DNA from: Marinomonas transparens
GTDB taxonomy: Bacteria; Pseudomonadota; Gammaproteobacteria; Pseudomonadales; Marinomonadaceae
Reading direction: 5' to 3'
Length of the DNA: 64,000 nt
Assembly: GCF_016463975.1 (NCBI RefSeq)
Contig: NZ_JAEMNX010000001.1
Span: forward strand, 248,001-312,000
Part shown: positions 1-9,396 of the stretch, one piece after another
Numbering within the stretch: the first letter of the stretch is position 1
How the letters are laid out: every line of letters begins with the position of its first letter
Translations under genes and position numbers: made by a program
Notes under the pieces: generated by a model
What the model was told of the DNA's origin: nothing
The model's database searches: none
Seen by the model: only the letters and a program-made list of their open reading frames with translations

Positions 1-1308
1 GTGAAATTCCATTCGAGCAAATCATTCAAGCCAACTCGTGACTTTAATGCTGATGATGTGGTTTTCTCTTTTGCTCGCCAATGGGATAAAAAACATCCTT
101 ATCACACAGTTTCTAACGGCTCTTACGAATACTTTAATGGCATGAGTATGGGCGATTTGATCAAGGATATTGTGAAAGTCGACGACTACACAGTGAAATT
201 CGTATTAAGCAAACCTGAAGCCCCTTTTATCGCTAACTTAGCGATGGACTTTGCGTCTATTTTTTCCAAAGAACAAGCCGATTACCTAATGAAAAAAGGC
301 ACGCCTGAGCAATTGGACATTGATCCAGTCGGCACAGGTCCATTCCAAAAAGTTCAATACCAAAAAGATTCTTTAATCCGCTACACCGCGTTTAAAGACT
401 ATTGGAAAGGCAAAGCAAAAGTTGATCGTTTGGTATTCTCTATCACCCCAGATGCTTCGGTTCGTTACGCAAAACTAAAAGCGGGCGAATGTGATGTGAT
501 GCCTTACCCAAACCCTGCGGATCTTAAGCAAATGGCTTCCGATCCAAACATCAACTTGATGAGTCAAGAAGGCTTAAATGTCGGTTACCTTGGTTTTAAT
601 ACGAAAAAAGCACCTTTCACCGATGTGCGTGTACGCCAAGCCCTAAACTACGCAACTGACAAAAAAGCCATCATTGATGCGGTGTTCCAAGGCGCTGGTA
701 AAGAAGCTAAGAATCCGCTTCCACCTACTATGTGGTCTTACAATAAGGATATTGTGGATTACCCATACGACCCAGTAAAAGCAAAAAAACTATTAGCAGA
801 AGCCGGCTACCCTGATGGCTTCTCTACCAATATTTGGGCCATGCCTGTACAACGTCCATACAACCCAAATGCCCGTCGTATGGCGGAAATCATGCAGGAA
901 GATTGGTCTAAAGTCGGTGTGAAAGCAGAGGTTGTGTCTTATGAATGGGGCGAATACCTAAGCCGCACGAAGAAAGGCGAAGCGGACACCTTTTTACTAG
1001 GTTGGACTGGTGACAACGGTGACCCAGATAACTTCCTATACGTCTTGCTAGGCTGTGACGCTGTTGGAGGATCTAACCGTGCTCAATGGTGTAACGAAGA
1101 GTTTAACAACCTATTGCTTGATGCCAAACGTACCTCGGACAAAGCGGAACGTACAAAAGACTACGAGAAAGCACAGGTCGTCTTCAAGCGTGAAGCACCT
1201 TGGATCACCATCGCTCACTCAGTTGTGTATGAACCCATTCGTAAAGAAGTAAAAGGCTACAAAATTGACCCACTTGGTGGTCACTACTTCTACAACGTAA
1301 GTAAATAG
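1..1308 (+). CDS. dppA: Dipeptide ABC transporter, periplasmic substrate-binding protein (5' end missing)
   Basis: This is a solute-binding protein of the SBP_bac_5 family. It captures dipeptides in the periplasm for the DppBCDF permease encoded downstream. The visible 435 residues align well from memory with the C-terminal four fifths of E. coli DppA: 'DFNADDVVFSF', 'SITPDASVRYAKL', 'MPVQRPYNPNARRMAE' and 'GWTGDNGDPDNF' are all recognisable. The frame is open at base 1, so the signal peptide and roughly the first 100 residues lie outside the window. The GTG at base 1 should not be taken as a start. A hairpin follows before dppB, as is common where the binding protein is made in excess over the membrane parts. 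DppA proteins can also bind haem or delta-aminolevulinate, which sequence alone cannot settle. Confidence 0.93.
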   Translation: MKFHSSKSFKPTRDFNADDVVFSFARQWDKKHPYHTVSNGSYEYFNGMSMGDLIKDIVKVDDYTVKFVLSKPEAPFIANLAMDFASIFSKEQADYLMKKGTPEQLDIDPVGTGPFQKVQYQKDSLIRYTAFKDYWKGKAKVDRLVFSITPDASVRYAKLKAGECDVMPYPNPADLKQMASDPNINLMSQEGLNVGYLGFNTKKAPFTDVRVRQALNYATDKKAIIDAVFQGAGKEAKNPLPPTMWSYNKDIVDYPYDPVKAKKLLAEAGYPDGFSTNIWAMPVQRPYNPNARRMAEIMQEDWSKVGVKAEVVSYEWGEYLSRTKKGEADTFLLGWTGDNGDPDNFLYVLLGCDAVGGSNRAQWCNEEFNNLLLDAKRTSDKAERTKDYEKAQVVFKREAPWITIAHSVVYEPIRKEVKGYKIDPLGGHYFYNVSK

Positions 1309-1321
1309 AAGTAAGTCCTTA

Positions 1322-1380
1322 CTCGGACGATCACAAAGAATCTGCTCGCTGGGACGTGAGTAGATTCTTTGCTGACCGAG
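1322..1380 (+). promoter_or_regulatory. dppA-dppB intercistronic hairpin
   Basis: Arms 1335-1347 and 1358-1370 pair over 13 bp with one G.T wobble around a 10-nt loop. An outer 5-bp helix CTCGG/CCGAG (1322-1326 with 1376-1380) closes the structure. No T-tract follows, so it looks like an mRNA-stabilising or partial-attenuation hairpin rather than a full terminator. It sits between the binding-protein gene and the permease genes, where such elements set unequal expression. Confidence 0.6.
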
Positions 1381-1423
1381 CACCTTGCTCGATCATACTA
1401 AAAGCCAAGAGAGCCAGTCCTTT

Positions 1424-2434
1424 ATGTTCCAATTTATTTTTCGCCGCTTAAGCCTCGTTATTCCGACTTTTCTCGGAATCACCTTACTCACTTTTACGCT
1501 TATTCGGCTCATTCCCGGTGACCCCATTGAAGTGATGGCCGGAGAGCGTGGTGTCTCCGCTGAACGTCATGCCCTATTAAGTGCGCAATTGGGTTTCGAT
1601 AAGCCTTTATATGTTCAATACTTTCGTTATGTCGGTGGGGTTTTACAAGGTGACCTTGGTAACTCTTTAATCACCAAAGAACCCGTCATGAAAGAATTTC
1701 TCACACTGTTTCCTGCAACGGTTGAGCTAACCATTTGTGCCGCCATTTTTGCTATTTTAATCGGCTTACCTGCTGGTATTTTTGCGGCGGTAAAGCGCGG
1801 AACCATTCTTGATCACTCGGTGATGACCTTTTCACTCACGGGGTATTCTATGCCTATCTTTTGGTGGGCCTTGTTACTTATGCTGGTATTCTCCGTCACA
1901 TTGGGCTGGACGCCAGTGTCAGGAAGAATAGACGTAGTGTATTGGATAGACGATGTCACCGGTTTCATGCTGATCGACACCCTGCTATCCGATGAAGCAG
2001 GTTCTTTTACCTCCGCTGTGTCTCATCTAATTTTACCCAGTATCGTATTGGGCACGATCCCCATGGCGGTCATCGCGCGCATGACGCGCTCCTCCATGCT
2101 GGAAGTATTAAGCGAAGACTATATTCGTACCGCACGAGCCAAAGGCATTGCGCCGTGGCGAGTCATCATCATTCATGCTTTGCGAAATGCGCTCATTCCG
2201 GTGATTACCGTTATTGGTTTGCAGGTCGGCATCTTATTGTCTGGTGCCATTCTGACCGAAACCGTATTTGCTTGGCCAGGCATTGGTAAATGGCTAATTG
2301 AGTCTATTGGTCGTCGTGATTACCCCGTTGTACAAGGCGGCATTTTGATCGTGGCGTGCATCATCATTATCGTCAACCTGTTGGTCGATATTACCTACGG
2401 CATTGTCAATCCGCGTATTCGACATAGCCGATAA
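1424..2434 (+). CDS. dppB: Dipeptide ABC transporter permease DppB
   Basis: Inner-membrane permease subunit, 336 residues against 339 in E. coli. It begins 'MFQFIFRRLSLVIPTF', giving a first membrane helix followed by the family motif 'LIRLIPGDP'. The cytoplasmic EAA loop that docks on the ATPase is seen in 'DYIRTARAKGIAPWRV'. The frame stays open 13 codons further upstream, to 1385, but the ATG at 1424 has a purine-rich site just before it and matches the family N-terminus, so it is preferred. It is followed 9 bp later by dppC in the same operon. Confidence 0.93.
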   Translation: MFQFIFRRLSLVIPTFLGITLLTFTLIRLIPGDPIEVMAGERGVSAERHALLSAQLGFDKPLYVQYFRYVGGVLQGDLGNSLITKEPVMKEFLTLFPATVELTICAAIFAILIGLPAGIFAAVKRGTILDHSVMTFSLTGYSMPIFWWALLLMLVFSVTLGWTPVSGRIDVVYWIDDVTGFMLIDTLLSDEAGSFTSAVSHLILPSIVLGTIPMAVIARMTRSSMLEVLSEDYIRTARAKGIAPWRVIIIHALRNALIPVITVIGLQVGILLSGAILTETVFAWPGIGKWLIESIGRRDYPVVQGGILIVACIIIIVNLLVDITYGIVNPRIRHSR

Positions 2435-2443
2435 GGAGACCTT

Positions 2444-3358
2444 ATGACAATTTCTACAGATACCTCAACATCCGCTAACTCACTAACCGCACCAGCCCCC
2501 ATGACGCCAATGCAAGAGTTTTGGCATTATTTTAGTAGTAACAAAGGAGCAGTCGCAGGGCTGGTTGTTATTGCACTTATTTGTTTTATGGCCATCTTTG
2601 CCGATATTGTTGCTCCCCATTCACCATCAGACCAATATCGTGACGCCCTTTTATTACCACCAGCTTGGCTGGAAGGCGGTAACTGGTCTTTTGTATTAGG
2701 CACAGATGACGTGGGACGAGACATTTTATCTCGTTTAATTCATGGCTCGCGTCTGTCTATTTCAGTCGGTATTGTCGCGGTTACGGCTTCTCTTATCGTG
2801 GGTATCTTGCTGGGATTAATCGCAGGCTACTTCAAAGGGGTTATTGATACCATCATCATGCGATTTGTGGACATTATGCTGGCCATGCCAAGCTTGTTAC
2901 TTGCTATTGCGATTGTGGCGATTTTGGGGCCAAGTATCGTTAATGCGGCACTGGCCATTTCTATTGTCTCTCTCCCTCACTATGTACGCCTAACCCGTGC
3001 CGCAACCATGGCAGAAATGTCGCGGGATTATGTCACCTCTTCACGGGTAATCGGCGCAGGGCCTCTGCGTTTGATGTTCATCTGCATCTTGCCAAACTGT
3101 TTAGCGCCTTTGATCGTGCAAGCCACCCTTGGCTTTTCCAGCGCTATTCTCGATATGGCGGCCTTAGGCTTCTTAGGTCTTGGCGCTCAGCCACCTACAC
3201 CAGAGTGGGGCTCTATGTTGGCTGATGCATTGCAATTCGTACAACGCGCTTGGTGGGTTGTAACCTTCCCCGGTTTGATGATTTTGATCACCGTGTTGGC
3301 GTTTAACCTCATGGGAGATGGCTTACGTGATGCCCTCGATCCCAAGTTGAAGCAGTAA
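2444..3358 (+). CDS. dppC: Dipeptide ABC transporter permease DppC
   Basis: Second membrane subunit of the dipeptide transporter, 304 residues (300 in E. coli). A cytoplasmic N-terminal tail rich in Ser and Thr precedes the first helix near residues 35-55. '[19 protein letters not shown]' is the diagnostic DppC/OppC segment, and the EAA loop follows in '[17 protein letters not shown]'. An AAGGAG ribosome-binding site (2433-2438) overlaps the dppB stop, so the two permeases are probably translationally coupled. Confidence 0.93.
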   Translation: MTISTDTSTSANSLTAPAPMTPMQEFWHYFSSNKGAVAGLVVIALICFMAIFADIVAPHSPSDQYRDALLLPPAWLEGGNWSFVLGTDDVGRDILSRLIHGSRLSISVGIVAVTASLIVGILLGLIAGYFKGVIDTIIMRFVDIMLAMPSLLLAIAIVAILGPSIVNAALAISIVSLPHYVRLTRAATMAEMSRDYVTSSRVIGAGPLRLMFICILPNCLAPLIVQATLGFSSAILDMAALGFLGLGAQPPTPEWGSMLADALQFVQRAWWVVTFPGLMILITVLAFNLMGDGLRDALDPKLKQ

Positions 3359-3369
3359 GAGAGGTTTTT

Positions 3370-4338
3370 ATGTCACTGTTACAATTAGAAAATTTGAGCG
3401 TTTCCTTTGGCAATTTCCGCGCTGTGGACAACATCAGCTACAAAGTTGAAGAAGGCGAGGTACTGGGCATCGTCGGTGAATCAGGTTCTGGTAAGAGTGT
3501 CAGCTCTTTATCCATCATGGGATTGATCGACTTCCCAGGTAAAGTCAGTGCCGATCAACTCACTTTTGATTCTCAAGACCTACAAGCTATGCCAGAGAAG
3601 CAGCGCCGCAAGCTCACAGGTTCCGACATTGCGATGATCTTCCAAGATCCGATGACCAGCCTTAACCCTTGTTTCACCGTGGGTTATCAGATCATCGAAG
3701 CGTTAAAAACACACCAAGACGGCAACAAAAAAGAACTAAAGGCACGGGCTATCGAGCTATTAACGCAAGTGGGTATTCCTGCGCCCGAATCACGTTTAGG
3801 TAATTACCCTCATCAACTTTCTGGTGGTATGAGCCAACGCGTGATGATTGCCATGTCCATTGCCTGTGATCCACGTCTATTGATCGCAGACGAACCGACA
3901 ACGGCTCTCGATGTGACCATTCAGGCACAAATCATCGACTTGTTGGTCGAGCTGCAACGTAAGAAACAAATGGGCTTGGTATTGATCACTCACGATCTGG
4001 CCTTGGTGGCCGAAGTTGCCCATCGAGTGATCGTCATGTACGCCGGACAAATTGTTGAATCTGGCCCAGCTTCCGAAGTCTTTAGTACGCCCAAGCACCC
4101 TTATACTCAAGCATTACTGGCTTCCTTACCAGAATCGGCATCGGGTAAAGCTCGTCTCGAAGCCTTACCTGGCGTGGTTCCCGGTCAATATGACCGACCT
4201 CTGGGTTGCTTATTGAGTCCGCGCTGCCCCTACGCAACAGATCATTGCCGTAAGGTCGAGCCTGCCAACCAAGGTGATCTTGATCGCCAAGTAAAATGCC
4301 ACACGCCATTGGACAGCGAAGGGAGACCAGCCGCATGA
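3370..4338 (+). CDS. dppD: Dipeptide ABC transporter ATP-binding protein DppD
   Basis: First of two ATPases that power dipeptide import, 322 residues. The Walker A motif GESGSGKS lies near residues 36-43, the ABC signature LSGGMSQR near 155, and Walker B 'LLIADEPT' follows. The C-terminal oligopeptide-transporter extension carries several cysteines ([10 protein letters not shown]), as in DppD/OppD proteins where they can hold an iron-sulphur cluster. It overlaps dppF by an ATGA tetranucleotide, consistent with coupled translation and a DppD-DppF heterodimer. Confidence 0.93.
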   Translation: MSLLQLENLSVSFGNFRAVDNISYKVEEGEVLGIVGESGSGKSVSSLSIMGLIDFPGKVSADQLTFDSQDLQAMPEKQRRKLTGSDIAMIFQDPMTSLNPCFTVGYQIIEALKTHQDGNKKELKARAIELLTQVGIPAPESRLGNYPHQLSGGMSQRVMIAMSIACDPRLLIADEPTTALDVTIQAQIIDLLVELQRKKQMGLVLITHDLALVAEVAHRVIVMYAGQIVESGPASEVFSTPKHPYTQALLASLPESASGKARLEALPGVVPGQYDRPLGCLLSPRCPYATDHCRKVEPANQGDLDRQVKCHTPLDSEGRPAA

Positions 4339-5363
4339 ATGAATCCGATAGCCGTTTAATTCTAAAAGCCGAAAACCTAAAACAGCACTACCATGTGAAG
4401 CAAGGATTGCTTAAACCCGAAGTCACGGTCAAAGCCGTGGATGGCATCAGCTTCAATCTTGAAAAGGGTAAAACCCTCGCCGTGGTTGGCGAATCTGGTT
4501 GTGGTAAATCCACTCTGGGTCGTATGCTCACCATGATTGAAACACCGACAGAAGGTCGCTTGGCGCACCTTGGTGAAGACTTACTCACCTTAACGAAAGA
4601 CGCCCAAGCAAAACTGCGTCAGAAGATTCAAATCATCTTCCAGAACCCCTATGGTTCACTTAATCCGCGCAAGAAAATTGGTTCGATTTTAGAAGAGCCC
4701 TTGGTGATTAATACTTCCCTAAGCAAATCTGAACGCAAGGAAAAAGCGCTTAGTATTATGGAAAAAGTAGGCTTGAAAGCTGAGCATTACGACCGTTACC
4801 CGCACATGTTCTCGGGTGGTCAACGCCAACGTATCGCCATCGCTCGCGGTTTAATGCTCGACCCCAACGTTATCGTCGCAGACGAACCAGTATCCGCTCT
4901 CGACGTATCCGTTCAGGCGCAAGTATTGAACTTAATGATGGATTTACAGGACGAATTTGGTTTGAGCTATGTGTTTATCTCCCACGATTTATCTGTAGTA
5001 GAGCACATCGCTGACGACGTGATGGTCATGTACTTGGGCAAGGTGGTCGAACAGGGCTCACGCGAACAACTGTTCGAAAACCCCAAACACCCTTATACCT
5101 TGGCACTACTTTCTAGTACGCCCCAGCTTTCACCAGAGAAACGCCGCCAGCGGATTAAGCTAGAAGGTGAATTACCTTCACCGCTGAATCCGCCTTCAGG
5201 TTGCGCTTTCAACGGCCGTTGTGCCTACGCCAACGACCGTTGTCGCAGCGAAACGCCAACGCTACGGTTAGACAGCTCGGAAGAGCAAGAACAAGGTCAC
5301 TTGATTGCCTGTCATGCTGTAGCAGAAAAACGCATTGGAACACTAGTGGAAGGCGCCGCTTAG
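4335..5363 (+). CDS. dppF: Dipeptide ABC transporter ATP-binding protein DppF
   Basis: Second ATPase of the importer, 342 residues. Walker [10 protein letters not shown] is at about residues 52-60, followed by the Q-loop '[13 protein letters not shown]', the signature '[14 protein letters not shown]', Walker B 'VIVADEP' and the C-terminal '[12 protein letters not shown]' extension typical of DppF/OppF. The frame extends 13 codons upstream of 4335. The ATG at 4335 is chosen because it overlaps the dppD stop as ATGA and has GGGAG 9 bp upstream. A terminator hairpin follows at 5411. Confidence 0.93.
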   Translation: MNESDSRLILKAENLKQHYHVKQGLLKPEVTVKAVDGISFNLEKGKTLAVVGESGCGKSTLGRMLTMIETPTEGRLAHLGEDLLTLTKDAQAKLRQKIQIIFQNPYGSLNPRKKIGSILEEPLVINTSLSKSERKEKALSIMEKVGLKAEHYDRYPHMFSGGQRQRIAIARGLMLDPNVIVADEPVSALDVSVQAQVLNLMMDLQDEFGLSYVFISHDLSVVEHIADDVMVMYLGKVVEQGSREQLFENPKHPYTLALLSSTPQLSPEKRRQRIKLEGELPSPLNPPSGCAFNGRCAYANDRCRSETPTLRLDSSEEQEQGHLIACHAVAEKRIGTLVEGAA

Positions 5364-5410
5364 CAATTAGCAGCACGAAAAAGATATTCACTCCCTGTGA
5401 GTTTTTGAAC

Positions 5411-5429
5411 GCCCGAAAGGGCATTTTTT
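5411..5429 (+). terminator. Rho-independent terminator of the dpp operon
   Basis: GCCC-GAAA-GGGC forms a short stem capped by a stable GAAA tetraloop, followed by A and six T. It lies 48 bp after the dppF stop and abuts the end of the convergent YehS-like gene. Confidence 0.8.
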
Positions 5430-5886
5430 ATCCTCGATAATGCTTTTGTACGCCCATCAAGAAGTTACGTAAGATTTGGTCTTTGCATTCGCAATAATGT
5501 CGATTGTCTGGCTTGCGGAAAAAAGAGCTCAGCTCATGCTTGCTCAGGTTAAACTCTGCCAACGCCATGATGTCTAAAATCTCTTCCGCTTGCAGGTTTA
5601 AAGCAATGCGCAATTTCATAAAGATGGCGTTGTTGGTGAGACGTTTTTCAGGCTCAGGTTGTGGGCCTTCACGTTTGCCACGTTTGGTATTAATAAAGCC
5701 GTTCAAAAACGTCGCAATCTCTACGTCGAGCATTTCAACATATCCTGCATCGTCTTCTTTCCTTAACCAGCTCGTCACCTGCTCTTGCGTCGCAACGCCC
5801 TCTGCAGAAGCTATGATCTCCACAATGGATAGAGCTTTAAGATCAAAAGTGTAGCGAAGGCGGCGCAAGATATCGTTATTATTCAC
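5428..5886 (-). CDS. yehS: DUF1456 family protein (YehS-like)
   Basis: A 152-residue soluble protein of the DUF1456 family with two similar halves. Each half starts with an 'NNDILRRLRY' or 'NNAIFMKLRIAL' segment and carries a 'WLRKEDDAGY' or 'FFRKPDNRHY' motif, so it is an internal duplication, as in E. coli YehS. Its molecular function is not established. Translation appears to start at GTG 5886, preceded by AGGAA six bases upstream; no better ATG exists. It stands alone, convergent to the dpp operon. Confidence 0.85.
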   Translation of the reverse strand: MNNNDILRRLRYTFDLKALSIVEIIASAEGVATQEQVTSWLRKEDDAGYVEMLDVEIATFLNGFINTKRGKREGPQPEPEKRLTNNAIFMKLRIALNLQAEEILDIMALAEFNLSKHELSSFFRKPDNRHYCECKDQILRNFLMGVQKHYRG

Positions 5887-5998
5887 AATAGGTTCCTAGT
5901 GTTAGGCTATCAGCTTAGTCAACATGATGAGCTGGGGAATTCGTAAGTTGCCACTTTAACAGAATTAGCCATTGATTACTTTGAGAAACAGGACATAA

Positions 5999-6463
5999 AT
6001 GTACTCTACCCGACCCGCAACCTCCCAAGATTACACGTTTTTATTCGAGTTAAAAAAAGCGGCTGAATACGAGCAGATTCATCATGTCTTTGGTTGGGAT
6101 GATGCCGTTCAAAAACAGATTCACAAGAAAGAATGGAACGAGGCTAAACCAACCATTATAGAAGTAGACAACAAAGCCATTGGCAGCTTTTTACTACGCC
6201 CTCTAGAAGATACAGGTGAGCCTTTATATTTTAGTCGCTTCTTCTTACTACCAGAATTTCACGGTTCAGGTATAGGCAGCGCGATTTTAAAGCAATGCTT
6301 GGACTTGGCCGACGAGCAAGAAAAAAGAGTGACCTTGTGTTATTTGCAAGGTAGCCGAGTTGGTCGACTTTATAAAGATTTTGGTTTCGTCATCACCCAT
6401 CAAGATGTAGAGTTTGTTTATATGCAGCGCATACCGAACAGTCAACTAAGGAGAGAATCATGA
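5999..6463 (+). CDS. GNAT-family N-acetyltransferase
   Basis: A 154-residue single-domain GNAT acetyltransferase. The acetyl-CoA-binding region is visible as 'FFLLPEFHGSGIGSAILKQC' near residues 80-100, which includes the Q/R-x-x-G-x-G/A-type loop in variant form. The C-terminal 'YKDFGFVITHQDVEFVYMQR' is a typical end of the fold. The substrate is unknown. It overlaps the following LysE-type exporter by ATGA, so the pair is co-expressed, and acetylation plus export of a small metabolite is a plausible joint role. Confidence 0.8.
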   Translation: MYSTRPATSQDYTFLFELKKAAEYEQIHHVFGWDDAVQKQIHKKEWNEAKPTIIEVDNKAIGSFLLRPLEDTGEPLYFSRFFLLPEFHGSGIGSAILKQCLDLADEQEKRVTLCYLQGSRVGRLYKDFGFVITHQDVEFVYMQRIPNSQLRRES

Positions 6464-7077
6464 TAAGCACAGAGTTCTTAATTACCTCGCTTATTCTCGT
6501 ACTGATACCCGGAACGGGCGTGATTTATACTATTTCAGCAGGGATTTTTCAGGGAGCTCGCGCCTCTTTTGCTGCCTCACTTGGCTGTACTATAGGCATA
6601 GTGCCCTCTATGTTAGCGAGTATTTTAGGCTTAGCTGCCATTCTTCACGCCAGTGCCTTAGTTTTTCAAATTGTGAAGTTTATTGGGGTGGCTTATCTAC
6701 TGTATCTCGCTTGGGGGATGTGGAGAAACACGGGTGGATTCAAACTAGAAGAGGGCGAAAACAAGCCTGTCCGTTTTTTCAACCTGGCTCTGAGAGGCTG
6801 CTTGATCAATATGTTGAACCCAAAGCTGACTCTCTTTTTTCTCGCTTTCTTACCTCAATTCATTCCCTCTGACACAGTGTCTGTAATGGGCCAAATGCTA
6901 CTACTTGGCGGGATCTTTATGGGGATGACATGCCTAGTGTTTACTTTCTACGGCTTACTTGCCAGCCACGTACGACAGTATCTAATGGGATCCTCCCAAA
7001 TAACTCAATATCTACAACGATGTTTTTCCGCCAGCTTTGCTTTACTAGCAACAAAACTGGCCTTTACGGATCGCTGA
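6460..7077 (+). CDS. LysE/RhtB-family amino-acid exporter
   Basis: A 205-residue inner-membrane protein of the LysE/RhtB superfamily with about six hydrophobic segments. It has the family's N-terminal pattern 'LIPGTGVIYTISAGIFQGARASF' in variant form (usually PGP), 'FIGVAYLLYLAWGMWR' in the third helix and 'INMLNPKLTLFFLAFLPQF' in the fourth, which is strongly conserved. Members export amino acids or related metabolites; the substrate cannot be inferred. It starts inside the stop of the GNAT gene and ends 11 bp before a convergent gene. Confidence 0.85.
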   Translation: MISTEFLITSLILVLIPGTGVIYTISAGIFQGARASFAASLGCTIGIVPSMLASILGLAAILHASALVFQIVKFIGVAYLLYLAWGMWRNTGGFKLEEGENKPVRFFNLALRGCLINMLNPKLTLFFLAFLPQFIPSDTVSVMGQMLLLGGIFMGMTCLVFTFYGLLASHVRQYLMGSSQITQYLQRCFSASFALLATKLAFTDR

Positions 7078-7088
7078 TATTGAATGAA

Positions 7089-7640
7089 CTAACGGATTGA
7101 TTCGTTATCAATCCGTAGCTTTTCTAAAATTTCCGTCCAACTGTGCACTCGCTGGTAACCTTCTGCATTCATATTATGAAAAGCATGAAATAAAAGACCT
7201 TCGCCATCAAAGCCGTCTAGATGTTTTGGGGTATCATCTATTAGATAATCGGCATTAATAATGCTTTTATCACCACAAAAGACGAAGTTTAGTTCGCTAA
7301 TAAAAGGAAAGTGTTTTTTCAGCCAATCGTGCTTGGCTTGGAAAGAGGAAGGGTATTCCATGGCGGCGGTCACAAAAAAAATCTCGTATTGTTCAGACAG
7401 TATTTTGATCGAATCAATGGCATCGTCAAACACATCCAAGTCACGAAAGAAGTCAGGATGATGAGGGTGTGCCCGTACTACTTCCACATGCTCTACAGGG
7501 ATAACATGATAAATACGTGTTCCGGCGGTATCCTCTTTTGTTAAAGCAGCGGAAAATGTATGGTTATACCACTCAATATGGCGGATCAAGCTATCACAGA
7601 TGGTTTCATCCATGTCGATGGCAATACGTTTTTTTCTCAT
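7089..7640 (-). CDS. 5'(3')-deoxyribonucleotidase-like HAD phosphatase
   Basis: A 183-residue HAD-superfamily protein of the NT5C / 5'(3')-deoxyribonucleotidase type. HAD motif I is 'IAIDMDETICDS' at residues 6-17, with the nucleophile and acid-base aspartates. Motif II is 'FFVTAAMEYP' and motif IV is 'ADYLIDDTPKHL'. Members dephosphorylate deoxyribonucleoside monophosphates. A TTG three codons upstream (7649) is in frame, but AAAGGG (7650-7655) is spaced correctly only for the ATG at 7640, so that start is chosen. The next gene upstream on this strand may be co-transcribed. Confidence 0.8.
   Translation of the reverse strand: MRKKRIAIDMDETICDSLIRHIEWYNHTFSAALTKEDTAGTRIYHVIPVEHVEVVRAHPHHPDFFRDLDVFDDAIDSIKILSEQYEIFFVTAAMEYPSSFQAKHDWLKKHFPFISELNFVFCGDKSIINADYLIDDTPKHLDGFDGEGLLFHAFHNMNAEGYQRVHSWTEILEKLRIDNESIR
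7092..7116 (+). terminator. Probable terminator of the GNAT-LysE pair, inside the 3' end of the convergent gene
   Basis: ACGGATTGA (7092-7100) and TCAATCCGT (7108-7116) form a perfect 9-bp stem with a 7-nt loop, followed by AGCTTTTC. The stem also encodes the last residues of the minus-strand nucleotidase, so one sequence serves both purposes. The T-run is short. Confidence 0.5.
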
Positions 7641-7667
7641 ACCTAGCAACCCTTTAAAGACAACGTT

Positions 7668-7982
7668 TTAAACCCACTGATTTTCAATCACTTCATAATG
7701 CAAAACAAAGGTATCAGGCTCTAGTTGATATTCATCATCTTCTGGATAAAGCTTAGCAACACCTATATCTTCTCCAGCAAAAGCCACAATAGCATCATAG
7801 GATGGCCAATAGGTTATCAGTGTCACCTCAAAAGTATCTTCATCTATATCTCGCCCAAAAATTTGAGCGCCTTTAAAACCTTCCGTTGCGGAGGTGTCTT
7901 TCACACCTGTTTCATAAAGGTAAGCAATAAAACCTTCTTTTTTGATTTTTGGACAACGCGCTTTCCATTCTCTAGCAATCAT
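7668..7982 (-). CDS. Small protein of the dimeric alpha/beta-barrel (ABM-like) type
   Basis: A 104-residue protein without signal peptide. 'FIAYLYETGVKDTSATEGFKG' followed by 'TFEVTLITYWPSYDAIVAFAGED' resembles antibiotic-biosynthesis-monooxygenase or similar ferredoxin-like barrel proteins, which use such a beta-alpha-beta arrangement. No catalytic residues can be assigned. A good TAAGGAG site precedes the ATG. It lies 27 bp upstream of the nucleotidase, so the two may form an operon. The assignment is by pattern only. Confidence 0.6.
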   Translation of the reverse strand: MIAREWKARCPKIKKEGFIAYLYETGVKDTSATEGFKGAQIFGRDIDEDTFEVTLITYWPSYDAIVAFAGEDIGVAKLYPEDDEYQLEPDTFVLHYEVIENQWV

Positions 7983-8555
7983 ATTAATGACTCCTTAACT
8001 ATCTATTTTCAAAGAAAAATTATCAGCTTTTCAGGATAACATTTCGTATAAAAAAGGGTTAATACAGACAAATAAACAAAGATACTTTGTGATCAATCAG
8101 GTTAACGAAGTAAATAGTATGGCCGTTGTTTGCTAACGAAGTAGTTCTTGGAGTTTATATTTATCAAATTGAAATGCTATGTGGGTATCAGCCAGATATT
8201 CACTTATATTTTTTCGGCATATAAAAAACGTCAAAAGACTTTTTTAGAAATATAAAGGCGTTCCGCGTTTCCACCGCTTCAAAGTTTTATTCTAAGTTCT
8301 TTATTTCATTGCTTTAAAGCAGTGCATGAAAACTGTCGCTTTAGACATTAGAAAACAAAGAGTGAAATAAAAAAGACCTTATTTGGAAGGTGAGCGCACT
8401 AATAAAAAGCAGTGAAAATAAAAGTTTCCCCTCTCTTCACGCTCTTGAAGTCAATGACTGTTGCCTAATAAGCAACATGGATAAAATTATAAAGCAACGC
8501 AAAAGAGCGTTTGATAATAAGGCAACTATTAATAAAAAATATTGGAGCCTATGAA
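7983..8555 (+). promoter_or_regulatory. Long A+T-rich regulatory region upstream of the DUF3100 cluster
   Basis: No gene is visible in this stretch of more than 500 bp. It holds a perfect 12-bp palindrome TGCTTTAAAGCA (8310-8321), the full inverted repeat GTTGCCTAATAAGCAAC (8460-8476), a half-site AAAGCAAC (8491-8498) and a further related copy ending AAGGCAAC (8519-8526). These sites crowd towards the start of the DUF3100 gene and look like an operator array for the cluster's LysR regulator. Confidence 0.5.
8460..8476. promoter_or_regulatory. GTTGC-N7-GCAAC inverted repeat, first copy
   Basis: The sequence is GTTGCCTAATAAGCAAC. It contains the T-N11-A core expected of LysR-type regulator sites (T8462, A8474). 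A near-identical copy lies at 9943-9959 before the second transcription unit of the same cluster, and a degenerate copy precedes the regulator gene itself. Confidence 0.6.
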
Positions 8556-9395
8556 ATGACCACAAAATCCATACCGATAAATTTACTGCTAAATTGGCGA
8601 TTACACCTGATCGTCGTCATTATCTCAGCAATATCCGAGTTAATTGGTATTCAAAGTATTCCAATTGCAAATGCCAAATTATTGTTTTTGCCTTTGTTCT
8701 ACGCTTTTATTCTTTGTCTTTTTTTAAACCCTAATATTACTAAGTTTTCAGACAAGATTATTACTAAGAAAAGTGCTTCTATTGCCGCTCCCATTCTTAT
8801 TGTTGCCATCCTTCCCTTCATTGCCAAGTTTGGTACCTTGATCGGACCTGCCTTACCTAAGATTGCTGACGCTGGTGCGGCAATGATATTCCAAGAACTC
8901 GGTAATTTAGGCACCATGCTCATCGCCATGCCCATTGCTGTCCTTATTTTCAAAATGGGACGAGAAGCGATTGGCGCCACTTATTCTATTGCACGGGAGC
9001 CAAATATCGCCCTCATTTCAGATCGCTATGGTCTGAAAAGTAAAGAGGGTATTGGTGTAATGGGAGTCTATGTCATGGGCACCATGTTTGGCACACTCTA
9101 TTTTTCCTTAATGGCAGGGTTTCTTGCTACTACTGGTTGGTTTGACCCTAGAGCATTAGCTATGGCTTGTGGCGTGGGCAGTGGCAGTATGACAGCGGCC
9201 TGCTCAGGTACATTGGCAACGGCCTTTCCTGCAATGAAAGATGAGCTTCTTGCCTTTGCTGGTGCCAGTAACTTATTAACCAATGCAACAGGGCTTTATA
9301 TCGCTATCTTTATCGCTCTGCCATTTGCTGAATGGTTCTATAAAAAGCTTTCTGGCGAAGCGAAATCCACTCCACTAACAACAGAGGCAAAATAA
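8556..9395 (+). CDS. DUF3100-type integral membrane protein, probable transporter subunit
   Basis: A 279-residue membrane protein resembling the DUF3100 family, with about eight hydrophobic segments. Recognisable parts are 'NWRLHLIVVIISAISELIG' at the start, a glycine/alanine-rich central stretch 'AKFGTLIGPALPKIADAGAA' and 'FQELGNLGT'. 'ACGVGSGSMTAACSGTLA' near residue 210 could form a substrate or ion pathway. The frame is open upstream, but the ATG at 8556 is 8 bp after GGAG and is favoured. It is followed 1 bp later by a second small membrane protein. Transport of the substrate of the downstream amidohydrolase is an inference from context. Confidence 0.7.
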   Translation: MTTKSIPINLLLNWRLHLIVVIISAISELIGIQSIPIANAKLLFLPLFYAFILCLFLNPNITKFSDKIITKKSASIAAPILIVAILPFIAKFGTLIGPALPKIADAGAAMIFQELGNLGTMLIAMPIAVLIFKMGREAIGATYSIAREPNIALISDRYGLKSKEGIGVMGVYVMGTMFGTLYFSLMAGFLATTGWFDPRALAMACGVGSGSMTAACSGTLATAFPAMKDELLAFAGASNLLTNATGLYIAIFIALPFAEWFYKKLSGEAKSTPLTTEAK

Positions 9396-9396
9396 A